Source of the DNA: Brevibacterium luteolum
Lineage (GTDB): Bacteria; Actinomycetota; Actinomycetes; Actinomycetales; Brevibacteriaceae
Reading direction: 5' to 3'
DNA length: 64,000 nucleotides
Assembly: GCF_013004595.1 (NCBI RefSeq)
Contig: NZ_JABEMC010000002.1
Span: forward strand, 1 to 64,000
This document shows, piece after piece, positions 15,193 through 24,642 of this stretch. A program made the translations under genes and the position numbers. Below the pieces are notes generated by a model. That model saw only the letters and a program-made list of their open reading frames with translations, was not told the DNA's origin and did not search any database. The first letter of the stretch is position 1. Every line of letters starts with the position of its first letter.

Positions 15193-16713
15193 TCACCGGT
15201 CGGGTGCAAGACGCGGTGCCGGCAGCCCGAACACCTGCTTCAGCGCCCGCTGCGCGGCGAACCAGCCGTTCATGCCGTGCACCCCGGGCCCCGGCGGGGT
15301 GGCTGCCGAGCACAGGTAGACGCCGGGGATGCCGAGGGAGTACGGGTCCCAGGTCAGCCTGGGCCGGGCGACCATCCGGTACAGGGACACAGTGCCTGCG
15401 GCGATGTCACCACCGGCGTAATTCTCGTTGTGGGCGTGCATCTGGGCAGCCGGCACGCAGGCGGAGTCGACGATGACATCGCGGAAGCCAGGGGCAAAGC
15501 GCTCGATCTGGGCGGTGATGTGCTCGGTGACATCGACCGGGCAGCCGGCCGGCACATGCGCGTACGTCCACAGCGGCCGCAGCCCGGCGACCTGCCGGGA
15601 CGGATCAGCGACCGTCGGGTCGGAGACGAGCACGACGGGACGCTGGGGCAGCCGGCCGGCGGTGACCTCCGCCTCGGCGGCGGCCATCTGCTCCCGGGTC
15701 CCGCCCAGGTGCAGGGTCCCTGCCTGGGCGAGCTGCCGGTCGCGCCACGGAACCGGCCCGGAGAGCACGAAGTCGACTTTCGCAGCGGCATCCCCGAGCC
15801 CGAATCGCCTGAGTCCGCCTCTGACGCTGGCCGGCAGGCTGGCGTCCCAGATGCGGGCGGCAGTCCCGGCGGACGTGTCGAGCAGACAGGTGCGGGCAGG
15901 CGGCAAGTCGGCGGCGGTCTCAATGTGCACGCCTGTGCGGATCTGCCCACCGTGGGCTTTCAGGTCGGCGGCGAGCGCATCGGTGATCGCCTGAGACCCG
16001 CCGACTGGGATCGGCCACCCGGCCCCATGTGCCAGTGTCGCCAGCAGCATCGCCGCCGCGGCGGTCGCCGGGGAGGGCAGGGCGCCGATCGCATGGGAGG
16101 CAACACCTGTGAACAGGGCGCGGGCGGCGTCAGTGCGCAGCGGCAGATTCCAGGCAGGACTCCCCTGCTGCAGCAGCCGGGCTGCGAACCCGGCTGAGCG
16201 GGCGAGCGCAGCTGGGCTGCGCAGGGCGGCCGGCAGGGAGCGCTTGTCACCAAGCGAGAGCCACACGATCTCCTCAAGGTGCTCGGCAAACGAGGCGAAG
16301 AACCGCTTCCAGACCGGCCCGTCGGCACCAAGGCCTGCAGCGGTCCGGTCGAGGTCGCGCCAGGCCAGTGCCGCCGGCTGGTCCTCGAGCGGCTGGGCGT
16401 AGGAGATCTCCGGCACGGCGAGCTCAACACCGCGGGCGGCGAGGTCGAAGTCGAGCAGGAACGGGCTGGCGAGCGCCATCGGGTGGACGGCCGAGCACAC
16501 GTCGTGCCGCAGCGCCGAGGCGCCGGTCCGGCCGGCGGCGAGCCCGAGGTTGAGGGTGCGCGCTCCCCCGCCGATGCTCGGCTGAGCCTCAAGAACTTCG
16601 ACGGTCAGGCCGGCGCGGGCGAGCGTGACGGCAGCGGCCAGGCCGTTGGGTCCGGAGCCGACGATGACGGCATCGAGTGCCGGGCTGCGGCGGATGGCCG
16701 GCGACTGGTGCAT
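15193..16713 (-). CDS. FAD-dependent amine-oxidase/phytoene-desaturase-like oxidoreductase
   Basis: This 506-residue flavoprotein has the N-terminal dinucleotide fold DAVIVGSGPNGLAAAVTLARAG with GGGARTL following. The C-terminal FAD motif is GVYLCSAATPPGPGVHGMNGWFAAQRAL. The HDVCSAVHPMALASP signature marks the PYROXD2/CrtI-like group, not true carotenoid desaturases. No carotenoid genes are nearby, so the substrate is unknown. It is 4 bp downstream of the SCP2-like gene on the same strand and probably belongs to the asparaginase operon. Confidence 0.82.
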   Translation of the reverse strand: MHQSPAIRRSPALDAVIVGSGPNGLAAAVTLARAGLTVEVLEAQPSIGGGARTLNLGLAAGRTGASALRHDVCSAVHPMALASPFLLDFDLAARGVELAVPEISYAQPLEDQPAALAWRDLDRTAAGLGADGPVWKRFFASFAEHLEEIVWLSLGDKRSLPAALRSPAALARSAGFAARLLQQGSPAWNLPLRTDAARALFTGVASHAIGALPSPATAAAAMLLATLAHGAGWPIPVGGSQAITDALAADLKAHGGQIRTGVHIETAADLPPARTCLLDTSAGTAARIWDASLPASVRGGLRRFGLGDAAAKVDFVLSGPVPWRDRQLAQAGTLHLGGTREQMAAAEAEVTAGRLPQRPVVLVSDPTVADPSRQVAGLRPLWTYAHVPAGCPVDVTEHITAQIERFAPGFRDVIVDSACVPAAQMHAHNENYAGGDIAAGTVSLYRMVARPRLTWDPYSLGIPGVYLCSAATPPGPGVHGMNGWFAAQRALKQVFGLPAPRLAPDR

Positions 16714-16717
16714 CCGC

Positions 16718-17116
16718 TCAGCTGCCGGCGAGTTCAGCAGCGGTGAAGAGCGGCAGCTGCTGACTCAGATCGGCTCGCGTGCCCGAGGCGATCGCCGGGT
16801 CGGCGGCGCGTGCCTCAGCGAAGCTCAGTTCGCCGACCGCCAGGCGCAGCCACGTGTGTGGGTCGGTTTCGATGACATTGGGCGGGGTGCCGCGGGTGTG
16901 CTTGGGACCTGCGATGCACTGGGTGACGCCGAAAGGCGGGATGCGCACTTCGACCGTGCCGCCTGCGTGACGGGCGGCGAGCTCTTCGAGCGTGTAGCGC
17001 ACGGCCATCGCCAGGGTGGCCCGCTCGACTTCCTCTGCGCTTGTGCGGCGGGCTTGTTCCCAGCGCGCGAGCGCGGCCCTGCCTTCGGTCTGGTCGATTC
17101 TGCGGCGAATGCTCAT
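16718..17116 (-). CDS. SCP2-like (sterol carrier family) protein
   Basis: This 132-residue soluble protein resembles the actinobacterial sterol-carrier (SCP2-fold) family. It has RYTLEELAARHAGGTVEVR, IPPFGVTQCIAGPKHTRGTPPN and WLRLAVGELSFAEA. The fold binds hydrophobic ligands, but the ligand here is unknown. The ATG at 17116 overlaps the asparaginase stop by four bases (ATGA), showing translational coupling. Confidence 0.72.
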   Translation of the reverse strand: MSIRRRIDQTEGRAALARWEQARRTSAEEVERATLAMAVRYTLEELAARHAGGTVEVRIPPFGVTQCIAGPKHTRGTPPNVIETDPHTWLRLAVGELSFAEARAADPAIASGTRADLSQQLPLFTAAELAGS

Positions 17117-18150
17117 ATCTGGTCCCCTCCGTGCATCGCATCGTACAGCCCGGCCCCGGCACGCACCTGACCGACAACGGCTGGGGCACCGTACTCGTCG
17201 ATGCCGCCGGTGATCTGCGGGGCGAGATCGCTGATGACCGGCAGCGCGGCCTCCGCGTCGACCGCCCCAGCGTGGGCAAGCAGCTCGAGCGCGACCATCG
17301 AGGTGATCCGGTTCGACCCGTCGAGGCACTTGACCGCAACCGCCCAGCCGTCGCGGGTGCCCATCACCATGACGCCTTCGGCGCCGAACTTCGCGAGCAC
17401 CTGCAGCCGTTCGATCGCCACCGCATTGGGCCGGCCGTGCCCGTCGATCGCCCACGGATGCTCGACGACCGCCTCGGTCAGCAGCCGGGCCGGTTCGCTC
17501 ACACCGGCAGCGATCTGCCCGATGCCCCGGGCCAGGCGGGTGAGCGGCATCGCGTGCACCGGTGCCCCGCAGCCGTCGACGCCGACGTGATCTGACGGCG
17601 CCCCGCAGTAGCGTTCGACGGCGGCGGCGACCGCCTGCTGGACGGGGCTGTCGGGAGCGAGGTAGGTCTCGGTGTCCCAGCCGTTGTGGGCGCAGGCGGC
17701 CAGGAAGGCTGCGTGCTTGCCGGAGCAGTTGTAGAACAGCCGAGAGGTCTGCTGGCCGGCCGCCCGGGTGAGGTAGCGGTAGTCCGGGTCTGCCGGGGCG
17801 ACCGCCGGGCACTTGAGCGCGGTCTCATCGAGACCGGCATCGGCGAGCATCGCTTCGACGACCCTCACATGCCCCTCTTCGGACCGGTGGGAGGCGGTGG
17901 CGAGCACAGCGGCCTCTCCGGCCAGCGCGACCCCAGACTCCATGACGGCGACTGCCTGCAGCGGTTTGAGGCACGAGCGGGTGGCCACCGGCGCCTCCGG
18001 CGCACCGGCGTGCGCATACACCCGTCCTTCAGGATCGACGACGACAGCGGAGCCGATGTGGCGGGATTCGATGAATCCGCTGCGCTCGATGACGGCGAGC
18101 TCAGCGGACTGGGCGGCGGTGCCCGTGGCAGGGTCAGCGGAAGCACTCAT
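17113..18150 (-). CDS. L-asparaginase, class 3 (PF06089, Rhizobium-type)
   Basis: This 345-residue enzyme would hydrolyse asparagine to aspartate and ammonia. It lacks the Thr motifs of E. coli AnsA/AnsB. It shows the Ser-Lys elements of the thermolabile Rhizobium-type family: TRSCLKPLQAVAVMESG and NCSGKHAAFLAAC, plus GVDGCGAP with a metal-site Cys. There is no signal peptide, so it is cytoplasmic. It heads a unit with the SCP2-like and flavoprotein genes and is divergent from purD, with 65 bp between. Confidence 0.88.
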   Translation of the reverse strand: MSASADPATGTAAQSAELAVIERSGFIESRHIGSAVVVDPEGRVYAHAGAPEAPVATRSCLKPLQAVAVMESGVALAGEAAVLATASHRSEEGHVRVVEAMLADAGLDETALKCPAVAPADPDYRYLTRAAGQQTSRLFYNCSGKHAAFLAACAHNGWDTETYLAPDSPVQQAVAAAVERYCGAPSDHVGVDGCGAPVHAMPLTRLARGIGQIAAGVSEPARLLTEAVVEHPWAIDGHGRPNAVAIERLQVLAKFGAEGVMVMGTRDGWAVAVKCLDGSNRITSMVALELLAHAGAVDAEAALPVISDLAPQITGGIDEYGAPAVVGQVRAGAGLYDAMHGGDQI

Positions 18151-18215
18151 GCCCCCACTCTAAAGCCTGTCCGCCTGCGCCCCGGCTTGCTGACAGGCAT
18201 ACTAAGCTGAGGGGC

Positions 18216-19505
18216 ATGAAGGTTCTCGTGCTGGGCTCAGGCGCCCGCGAACATGCCATCGTCGCCGGTCTGATCCGCGATCCGCAGGTCGATGCCGTCA
18301 TCGCCGCCCCCGGCAATCCAGGCATCGCGCTCATGTGCGACACCCGCCCGGTCGAGGCCACCGACCCGGCCGCTGTCACCGCGCTCGCCCACGACCTCGA
18401 CGCCGATCTCGTCGTCATCGGTCCTGAGGCTCCGCTCGTGGCCGGAGTCGCCGATGCGCTGCGCGAAGCCTCGCTGCCCGTCTTCGGTCCCAGCGGCGCA
18501 GCCGCCGTGCTGGAGGGTTCGAAGGCGTTCGCCAAGGAGATCATGGCCGCAGCCGGTGTGCCCACCGCCGAGGCGGTCGCCGCCGTCGATGAGACCGACG
18601 CCGCCGACGCCCTCGACCGGTTCGGCGCCCCCTACGTCGTCAAGGCCGACGGGCTGGCCGCCGGCAAGGGCGTCGTCGTCACCGAGGACCGCGACGCCGC
18701 ACTCGACCACGCCCGCTCGTGCCTGTCGGTCGCTGACCGGGTCGTCATCGAGGACTACCTCGACGGGCCGGAGGTGTCCCTGTTCGTGCTCTGCGACGGC
18801 GTGACCGCAGTCCCGCTGGAACCGGCGCAGGACTTCAAGCGGATCGGCGACGGCGACACCGGCCCGAACACCGGCGGGATGGGCGCCTACTCCCCTCTGC
18901 CCTGGGCGCCGCCTGGACTGGTCGAGGAGATCGTCACCACCGTCGCCCAGCCGGTCGTCGACGAGATGGCCCGCCGCGGCACCCCGTTCGCAGGGCTGCT
19001 GTACTGCGGGCTCGCTCTGACCGCCCGCGGGCTGCGCGTCGTGGAGTTCAATGTGCGCTTCGGCGACCCGGAGACCCAGTCCGTCCTCGCCCGCCTGGAG
19101 ACCCCGCTCAGCACCGCGCTCATGGCCGCAGCCACCGGCACACTCGCCGAGCTGCCGCCCCTGCAGTGGTCGTCTGACGCCTCGGTCACCGTCGTCATGG
19201 CCGCTGCCGGCTACCCCGAGGCCCCGGTCACCGGCACCGCGATCACCGGCCTGACCGACGCAGCCGCCCAGGATGGGGTGATGGTCCTGCACGCGGGCAC
19301 CACCGCCTCGGGCCCGGCAGGCCAGCTGGCCACCAGCGGCGGGCGGGTGCTCTCCGTCGTCGCCAACGCGCCCACGCTGGCCGAGGCCCGCGAGCGCGCC
19401 TATGCCGCCGCCGCGCTCATCAGCTTCGACGGCCAGCAGCAGCGCAGCGACATCGCCGCCGCCGCGGCCGCCGGCCAGATCACGATCCCATCCACCACCG
19501 ACTAG
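18216..19505 (+). CDS. purD: Phosphoribosylamine-glycine ligase (GAR synthetase)
   Basis: PurD joins glycine to phosphoribosylamine using ATP, step two of purine synthesis. The 429 residues begin MKVLVLGSGAREHAI, the diagnostic start. They have the ATP-grasp core YVVKADGLAAGKGVVVT, NTGGMGAYSPLP and VVEFNVRFGDPETQ. The start is the ATG at 18216, with GAGGGG close upstream. purC follows 24 bp later, so the two form an operon. Confidence 0.96.
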   Translation: MKVLVLGSGAREHAIVAGLIRDPQVDAVIAAPGNPGIALMCDTRPVEATDPAAVTALAHDLDADLVVIGPEAPLVAGVADALREASLPVFGPSGAAAVLEGSKAFAKEIMAAAGVPTAEAVAAVDETDAADALDRFGAPYVVKADGLAAGKGVVVTEDRDAALDHARSCLSVADRVVIEDYLDGPEVSLFVLCDGVTAVPLEPAQDFKRIGDGDTGPNTGGMGAYSPLPWAPPGLVEEIVTTVAQPVVDEMARRGTPFAGLLYCGLALTARGLRVVEFNVRFGDPETQSVLARLETPLSTALMAAATGTLAELPPLQWSSDASVTVVMAAAGYPEAPVTGTAITGLTDAAAQDGVMVLHAGTTASGPAGQLATSGGRVLSVVANAPTLAEARERAYAAAALISFDGQQQRSDIAAAAAAGQITIPSTTD

Positions 19506-19529
19506 CACCACCGACTCAGGAGGTCCGCC

Positions 19530-20435
19530 ATGAGCGCCGACGCACCGCAGAGCCTGCCGGGCTGGCAGCACGTGTACTCCGGCAAGGTCCGCGACATGTA
19601 TGTGCCCGCCGACGGCCCGGCCGAGCTGGCCGAAGCCGAACGCGTGCTGCTCGTAGCCAGCGACCGGATCTCCGCATACGACTTCGTGCTCGACACCCCG
19701 ATCCCGGACAAGGGCGCGGTGCTGACCGGGCTGAGCCTGTGGTGGTTCGACCAGCTCGCCGAGGTGATCGGCAACCACGTCACCTCCACCGACGTGCCCG
19801 AGGCGGTGGCCGGGCGGGCGATGGTGTGCCGGCCGCTGGAGATGTTCCCCGTCGAATGCGTCGCCCGCGGGTACCTGACCGGTTCGGGCCGGGCGGATTA
19901 TGAGCGCACCGGCTCGGTGTGCGGGGTCGCGCTGCCCGCTGGGCTGCGCGAGGCCGACAAGCTGACACCGGCGATCTTCACCCCCGCCACCAAAGCCGAG
20001 CTGGGCGAGCATGATGAGAACATCAGCTTCGACAAGACCGTCGAACTGCTCGGTGAGGACGACGCCGAGCTGCTGCGCGATATCACCTTGCGCATCTACA
20101 CCCGAGCTGAAGAGATCGCCCGCGAACGCGGGATCATCCTGGCCGATACGAAGTTCGAGTTCGGCCGCGATGCCAACGGCCGGGTGCTGCTGGCCGACGA
20201 GGTGCTGACCCCGGACTCCTCCCGGTTCTGGGACGCTGAGGCCTACGTGCCCGGGCAGGCCCAGGCGAGCTTCGACAAGCAGTTCGTGCGCGACTGGCTG
20301 ACCGGCCCGGAGTCCGGCTGGGACAAGGACTCCGGCCAGCCCCCGCCGGCCCTGCCCGCCGAGATCGTGACCAAAACCCGGCAGCGCTACATCGAGGCCT
20401 TCGAGCGCATCACAGGCCAGGAGTTCCCCGGCTGA
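19530..20435 (+). CDS. purC: Phosphoribosylaminoimidazole-succinocarboxamide synthase
   Basis: PurC condenses CAIR with aspartate using ATP, making SAICAR. The 301 residues contain [11 protein letters not shown] at the start, the nucleotide loop around [29 protein letters not shown] and the catalytic DTKFEFG stretch. It is the second gene of the purD-purC unit and starts with ATG behind AGGAGG. Downstream it converges with a membrane-protein gene over about 60 bp of GC-rich repeats. Confidence 0.96.
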   Translation: MSADAPQSLPGWQHVYSGKVRDMYVPADGPAELAEAERVLLVASDRISAYDFVLDTPIPDKGAVLTGLSLWWFDQLAEVIGNHVTSTDVPEAVAGRAMVCRPLEMFPVECVARGYLTGSGRADYERTGSVCGVALPAGLREADKLTPAIFTPATKAELGEHDENISFDKTVELLGEDDAELLRDITLRIYTRAEEIARERGIILADTKFEFGRDANGRVLLADEVLTPDSSRFWDAEAYVPGQAQASFDKQFVRDWLTGPESGWDKDSGQPPPALPAEIVTKTRQRYIEAFERITGQEFPG

Positions 20436-20496
20436 CCTTCCGCAGCCGCGCGCGGGCCTCCGCAGCCTCGCCCGGGCCTCTGCAGCCGGGCGCGGC

Positions 20497-21552
20497 TCAT
20501 TCCGGGGTGCGCATCCATTCGCGCTGGCCGTGGGTGAGCATCCGCAGATCCGTATCGGAGTCGAAGGTCGCGCCCAGCGCGCCGGCGAACAGCCCGAGGG
20601 CCGCTGACAGCCAGGCGAGTTCGACGTAGTCGTCCCAGGTGGCCTGTGAGCCGAGCACATCGGACATGAACTGGATGTCGATGACGACGAGCGAGGACAG
20701 CAGGATGAGGATGAAGAGGATCGCGTAGAGCAGCGCAACCCCGACGAGAAGGGTGACGACGGTCGAGAGGTTGTACAGCACGGTGACTGCGGCGAGGGTC
20801 TCGCGTTTGGGCTTGTCCCACAGCCGGTGCCCGAAGATCAGCCAGCCGACCACGAGGACGATCGACAGCAGCCCGATGAACAGCAGCCGGGTCGTCGACA
20901 GGTAGTCGGCCATCTGCCAGATCGACTGGTAGAAGATGCCGAAGGCGCCGGTGGCCGCAGCGGCGGCAAGCGCGCCGGAGAGCTTCGGCACGGCGCTCCA
21001 CGGCTCATTGGACATGATCATGCCCAGCGCCATCCGCGGGCCGCCGGTGATGGTGTGGGCGTGGAGCAGGTAGACCTGCTCCTCAGCCTCGTAGCGCCAG
21101 GAGTTCCACCGATAGTCCGGCCCCGTGTCACGCGCCGGGTCCCCGCCGAGCATATGGACCACCGTGCTCGTAAGCGTCGTGATGAGCCGCCGGCTGCGCG
21201 CCCATACACCGAAAGCCGGCAGGGACACGACGCCGATCGAGGGGCCGGTGAAGACCTCGGCGACGAGCGGATGCCCGCGGGTGTGGCGGGGGATCTCGGT
21301 GAGGAAGATCGTCGCATGCGCCGGTTCGGTGCGTTCAGCGAGCTCTTCGGCGACGTCCATGTCGAGTTCGTACTCCGGTGTCAGCCGCAGCGCTGCCGCA
21401 CGCACATCGACGCGCACCTCCTTGCCGAGCACGTCGCTGAGCCGGGCTGTGAGGTCCTCGCGGATCGCCTCGGCGCGCCGGGCCGGACCGCCTGGATCGG
21501 CCAGCAGCAGGATACGGTCGAAGCTCGTCGGCAGCGCTGGTGCATCGGCCAT
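20497..21552 (-). CDS. Hypothetical membrane protein, five-helix type (351 aa)
   Basis: This protein has a soluble N-terminal half of about 180 residues (FDRILLLADPGGPARRAEAIRE) and then about five membrane helices, including LLFIGLLSIVLVVGWLIFG and a long LLVGVALLYAILFILILLSS segment. The C-terminus is cytoplasmic (HGQREWMRTPE). I do not recognise a named family. The ATG at 21552 is preferred over a GTG/ATG further upstream because GGTGGA precedes it. It is divergent from purS; the shared 181 bp contains TAGGAT at 21668-21673, a likely purS -10 box. Confidence 0.7.
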   Translation of the reverse strand: MADAPALPTSFDRILLLADPGGPARRAEAIREDLTARLSDVLGKEVRVDVRAAALRLTPEYELDMDVAEELAERTEPAHATIFLTEIPRHTRGHPLVAEVFTGPSIGVVSLPAFGVWARSRRLITTLTSTVVHMLGGDPARDTGPDYRWNSWRYEAEEQVYLLHAHTITGGPRMALGMIMSNEPWSAVPKLSGALAAAAATGAFGIFYQSIWQMADYLSTTRLLFIGLLSIVLVVGWLIFGHRLWDKPKRETLAAVTVLYNLSTVVTLLVGVALLYAILFILILLSSLVVIDIQFMSDVLGSQATWDDYVELAWLSAALGLFAGALGATFDSDTDLRMLTHGQREWMRTPE

Positions 21553-21733
21553 CGGCGCATTCCACCCTTCTGGTCGGCAGGAGGCGGGCGTGGAGCATGC
21601 GGTTCGGCGGCGCATCGGTCGCCGGGTGGCCAGGCTACCAGAGCACGCCGGGGGCTGGTGGCGCTGTTAGGATGAGACTGCTGAACAGACGGCTGCCGGT
21701 CAGCCGCGCACATCGCATAAGGAGAACGTGGAC

Positions 21734-22009
21734 ATGGCACGTGTCGTCGTCGAGGTCATGCCGAAGCCGGAGATCCTCGATCCGCAGGGCAAGGCGATCA
21801 GCTCGGGCCTGACCCGGCTGGGTTTCGACGGGTTCACCGATGTCCGGCAGGGCAAGCGCTTCGAGCTCACCGTCGAGGGCGAGATCACCGATGCGGTGCT
21901 GACCGAGGTGCGCGATGCGGCTGAGAAGCTGCTGTCGAATCCCGTCATCGAGAACGTCGTCGCTGTGCGTGCCGAGGAGGACCCCGGCACCGAGGCAGGT
22001 GCCCGGTGA
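21734..22009 (+). CDS. purS: Phosphoribosylformylglycinamidine synthase subunit PurS
   Basis: PurS is the small structural subunit that bridges PurQ and PurL in FGAM synthase. The 91 residues begin [21 protein letters not shown] and include [20 protein letters not shown], both standard. The ATG at 21734 is favoured over an in-frame GTG at 21728 because AAGGAG is then 9-10 bases upstream. Its stop overlaps the purQ start by four bases. Confidence 0.94.
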   Translation: MARVVVEVMPKPEILDPQGKAISSGLTRLGFDGFTDVRQGKRFELTVEGEITDAVLTEVRDAAEKLLSNPVIENVVAVRAEEDPGTEAGAR

Positions 22010-22785
22010 CCGACCGCAGCGCCTACACTGCCGGCGGCCCGCTCATCGGCGCCCCCACCTCGTCTGCGGCAACCCCCGGGGCTGCCGGCGCTCGGATCGG
22101 CGTCGTCACCTTCCCCGGCACCCTCGACGACCGGGATGCTGCACGCGCCGTCACCCTGGCCGGGGCCGAGGCGGTGCGCCTGTGGCATGCCGATGAGTCC
22201 CTGTCCGACGTCGATGCGGTGATCCTGCCCGGCGGGTTCTCCTACGGCGACTACCTGCGTTGCGGGGCGATCGCCCGCTTCGCCCCGATCATGGATGCCG
22301 TCATCGCAGCAGCCAAGGGCGGGATGCCGGTACTTGGCATCTGCAACGGCTTCCAGGTGCTGTGCGAGGCCCATCTGCTGCCCGGCGCGCTCGTGCGCAA
22401 CGACTCTCAGCAGTTCGTGTGCCGGGACCAGAAGCTGCGCATCGAGAACGCTGAGACTACCTGGACCTCGGATTTCGCCGCAGGTCAGGAGATCGTCATC
22501 CCGCTCAAGAACGGCGAAGGCGGCTATATGGCTGATGACGCCGCACTCGACATGCTCGAAGGTGAGGGCCGGGTTGTGGCCCGCTACCTGGAGGTCAACC
22601 CGAACGGCTCACGCAACGACATCGCCGGCATCACCGATGCCAGCGGCCGGATCGTCGGGCTCATGCCCCACCCCGAACACGCCGTGGAAGCCGGCTATGG
22701 CCCGGACACCGCCGCCGGCATGCGCACCGGACTCGACGGCCAGGGCTTCTTCACCTCGGTCATCTCCGCACTCGTCAGCGCCTGA
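22006..22785 (+). CDS. purQ: Phosphoribosylformylglycinamidine synthase subunit PurQ
   Basis: PurQ is the glutaminase subunit that supplies ammonia to PurL. The 259 residues have the nucleophile Cys113 in GICNGFQ and the His/Glu pair in MPHPEHAVE. The usual PurQ start ([10 protein letters not shown]) appears only at about residue 30; the first 29 residues are an extra Ala/Gly/Ser-rich leader. The GTG at 22006 overlaps the purS stop (GTGA), which supports this start despite the leader. Confidence 0.93.
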   Translation: MTDRSAYTAGGPLIGAPTSSAATPGAAGARIGVVTFPGTLDDRDAARAVTLAGAEAVRLWHADESLSDVDAVILPGGFSYGDYLRCGAIARFAPIMDAVIAAAKGGMPVLGICNGFQVLCEAHLLPGALVRNDSQQFVCRDQKLRIENAETTWTSDFAAGQEIVIPLKNGEGGYMADDAALDMLEGEGRVVARYLEVNPNGSRNDIAGITDASGRIVGLMPHPEHAVEAGYGPDTAAGMRTGLDGQGFFTSVISALVSA

Positions 22786-22842
22786 GGCCGCACTGCGGCG
22801 GTCTGCCTGCCGAGCCGGCACCGGAGCGCTAGAGTTGTGAGC

Positions 22843-23850
22843 ATGACTGAAACGCTGCAGGATCTCGTCAACCGTGCCGTGTTCCTCTCCGCTGAGATGC
22901 AGGCCGCCTTCGGCCGCCGGATCGCCGATGCCGATTGGGAAGTCGACTTCGCCGCTGACCCGCCGGCGCTGCGCTTCACCGGCGAGCAGTCGCTGGAGGT
23001 GCGCGCCCACATGCTCGGCAGCGAATCGCAGCAGACCTCGACCTGGCATTGGGGCTGGGACAACATCAACGACTTCCCCGCCCCGGTCGTCGACCTCGCG
23101 CATGCGGTGCGCAGGCACGGCGCGGCTCATGAGCTGGGCGAACTCACCACCGAAGAGATCGACTTGAGCGATGAGCTGGCGCTGCGGCTGACGCTGGCGG
23201 CGAAGACGATCACCGGCCTGTGGGCGCACTACCCGGTCGATGCCGGTGGCGGTTCGGTCGTGTGGCTGCTCGTCGAGCACCCGGAGCTCACGCTCGGTCA
23301 GCCTGCGATCCGCGATCTCGTTCGCTCACTGGCCCAGGGCCTGACCGAGACCGAGGTGACCGATCACCGGGCTGCGCTCATCGCCTACGCCGAGCAGCGC
23401 GGCTTCCCGCTGGCCGAGCTGCCCGCAGGCGGCCTGCGCCTGCTGGCAGCCGACGGCAGCGCCGATGTCACCTTCGACGAGCAGAACCGCATCACCAACT
23501 GCGCCCTGCACCAGCCGCTCGAGGGCGAGGCCGCCGAGCAGTTCGCCGCCGGCAGCCCTGCCCCCGCTCCTGCCGAAGCCCCTGCCGAAGCCCCTGTTCC
23601 TGAGGCGGCAGCCCCGGCACCAGCAGACGAGCCCGCCCCTGCCCCGGCAGCTGCCGAAGACCCTGCTGCCAAGCCCCCCGTCGGGGAGGAACCGGCAGCG
23701 GACCAGTCGGCAGCTGACGACCCGGTCGAACAGCCTGCCGCCCCCGAGCCAGCACCGTCGCTGGCACCGGGCCCATCCCCGGCAGACCAACCAGAGAAGG
23801 AGAAGAAGCCGAAGAAGAAGGGCTTCTTCAAGAAGCTCTTCGGCGGCTGA
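22843..23850 (+). CDS. DUF6882-like protein with Pro/Ala linker and basic tail
   Basis: This 335-residue protein has three parts. An N-terminal domain of about 180 residues contains QTSTWHWGWDNIN, typical of DUF6882 (function unknown). A long Pro/Ala/Glu linker (about 245-315) follows, then a short Lys-rich end KKKGFFKKLFGG that could bind a membrane or partner. The ATG at 22843 is preferred over a GTG six bases upstream. It follows purQ at 57 bp and may be read through from purSQ. Confidence 0.72.
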   Translation: MTETLQDLVNRAVFLSAEMQAAFGRRIADADWEVDFAADPPALRFTGEQSLEVRAHMLGSESQQTSTWHWGWDNINDFPAPVVDLAHAVRRHGAAHELGELTTEEIDLSDELALRLTLAAKTITGLWAHYPVDAGGGSVVWLLVEHPELTLGQPAIRDLVRSLAQGLTETEVTDHRAALIAYAEQRGFPLAELPAGGLRLLAADGSADVTFDEQNRITNCALHQPLEGEAAEQFAAGSPAPAPAEAPAEAPVPEAAAPAPADEPAPAPAAAEDPAAKPPVGEEPAADQSAADDPVEQPAAPEPAPSLAPGPSPADQPEKEKKPKKKGFFKKLFGG

Positions 23851-24081
23851 TGTCCGTTCCGGCCCGGCAAGCCGTCACCCGCGGCAGCCGGAGGCGCACC
23901 CCGGCAGCTGATCCGCCCGCGCTCCGACGAAGCGCATAGGCTAAACGGAGTAGTCGGACAATATGCGCTGAACATCGCATCACAGGTGCCTGGACGTTGC
24001 CGCGGCGGATCTTGAAATAGAGCTCACCATGCGGTGATGTGGTGCATGTCACCCTTATCTCCAACCCATGAGGTGATCCCC

Positions 24082-24642
24082 GTGAAAACACGTTCGAGCG
24101 CTTTCCTCGCCGCGGCCCTGAGTGTGGCCGTCGCCCTCGGTGTCTCCCAGCCGGCCTCAGCCGCCCCTGCGGAGTCCGCTGCCCCTCCGGTCGCCGACGC
24201 TTCTGTCGCGTTCGCTGATGAGCCGGTGAACGAGGCGGAGCTGGAGTCGGCGTTCTCCTACATCGAGGACATCCCCGACCACGCCCTCACGAGCCAGGAG
24301 GCCTTCGACACGTGGCAGGCAGAGCAGCCTGCTCAGGCCGCCGGCGCTGCCGGCTGCGCCCTGTCGATCACCGTGTTCATCGCCTCGAACGCCTTCGCTG
24401 TGGCGAAGATCGCCAAGATCAAGGCCGCGATCAAGGCCGCTGGCGGTGCCAAGAAGTTCGCTTCCAAGGCCATCGATGCCTACAAGTACGCCAAGCACAC
24501 CAAGAAGATGAGCCGCGGAGACGCCATCGCCTATGCTGCTCGCAAAGCCGCATCGGCCGGCGGCGAGGACGTCGTCAACGCCCTCGTCGACCTGCTGTCT
24601 GCCCGCGGCATCGCCGAAGACTGCTTTGGAGCTGACCTATGA
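24082..24642 (+). CDS. Secreted bacteriocin-like protein (186 aa)
   Basis: A Sec signal peptide (residues 1-27, cleavage after PASA) is followed by an acidic segment (28-91) with about 13 Asp/Glu and no Lys/Arg. A cationic Ala/Lys-rich domain (92-186) is bounded by Cys92 (GCALSITVFIASNAF) and Cys181 (AEDCF). Hydrophobic and amphipathic stretches such as AVAKIAKIKAAIKAAGG look membrane-active. The GTG at 24082 is chosen for its GAGGTGA site. The next gene overlaps by four bases and encodes a two-helix membrane protein. The layout fits a Sec-exported bacteriocin and its immunity protein, which is inference; no catalytic motif is seen. Confidence 0.6.
   Translation: MKTRSSAFLAAALSVAVALGVSQPASAAPAESAAPPVADASVAFADEPVNEAELESAFSYIEDIPDHALTSQEAFDTWQAEQPAQAAGAAGCALSITVFIASNAFAVAKIAKIKAAIKAAGGAKKFASKAIDAYKYAKHTKKMSRGDAIAYAARKAASAGGEDVVNALVDLLSARGIAEDCFGADL

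Noticed and set aside
15193..16713. True phytoene desaturase (CrtI) of a carotenoid pathway
   Set aside because: The protein has a related FAD fold, but the HDVCSAVHPMA signature fits the PYROXD2-like group, and no phytoene synthase or other carotenoid gene is in the window.
18237..20738. An 833-codon open frame on the minus strand
   Set aside because: It is antisense to purD and purC, which carry complete family motifs. The composition is Gly/Asp/Arg-rich with no domain.
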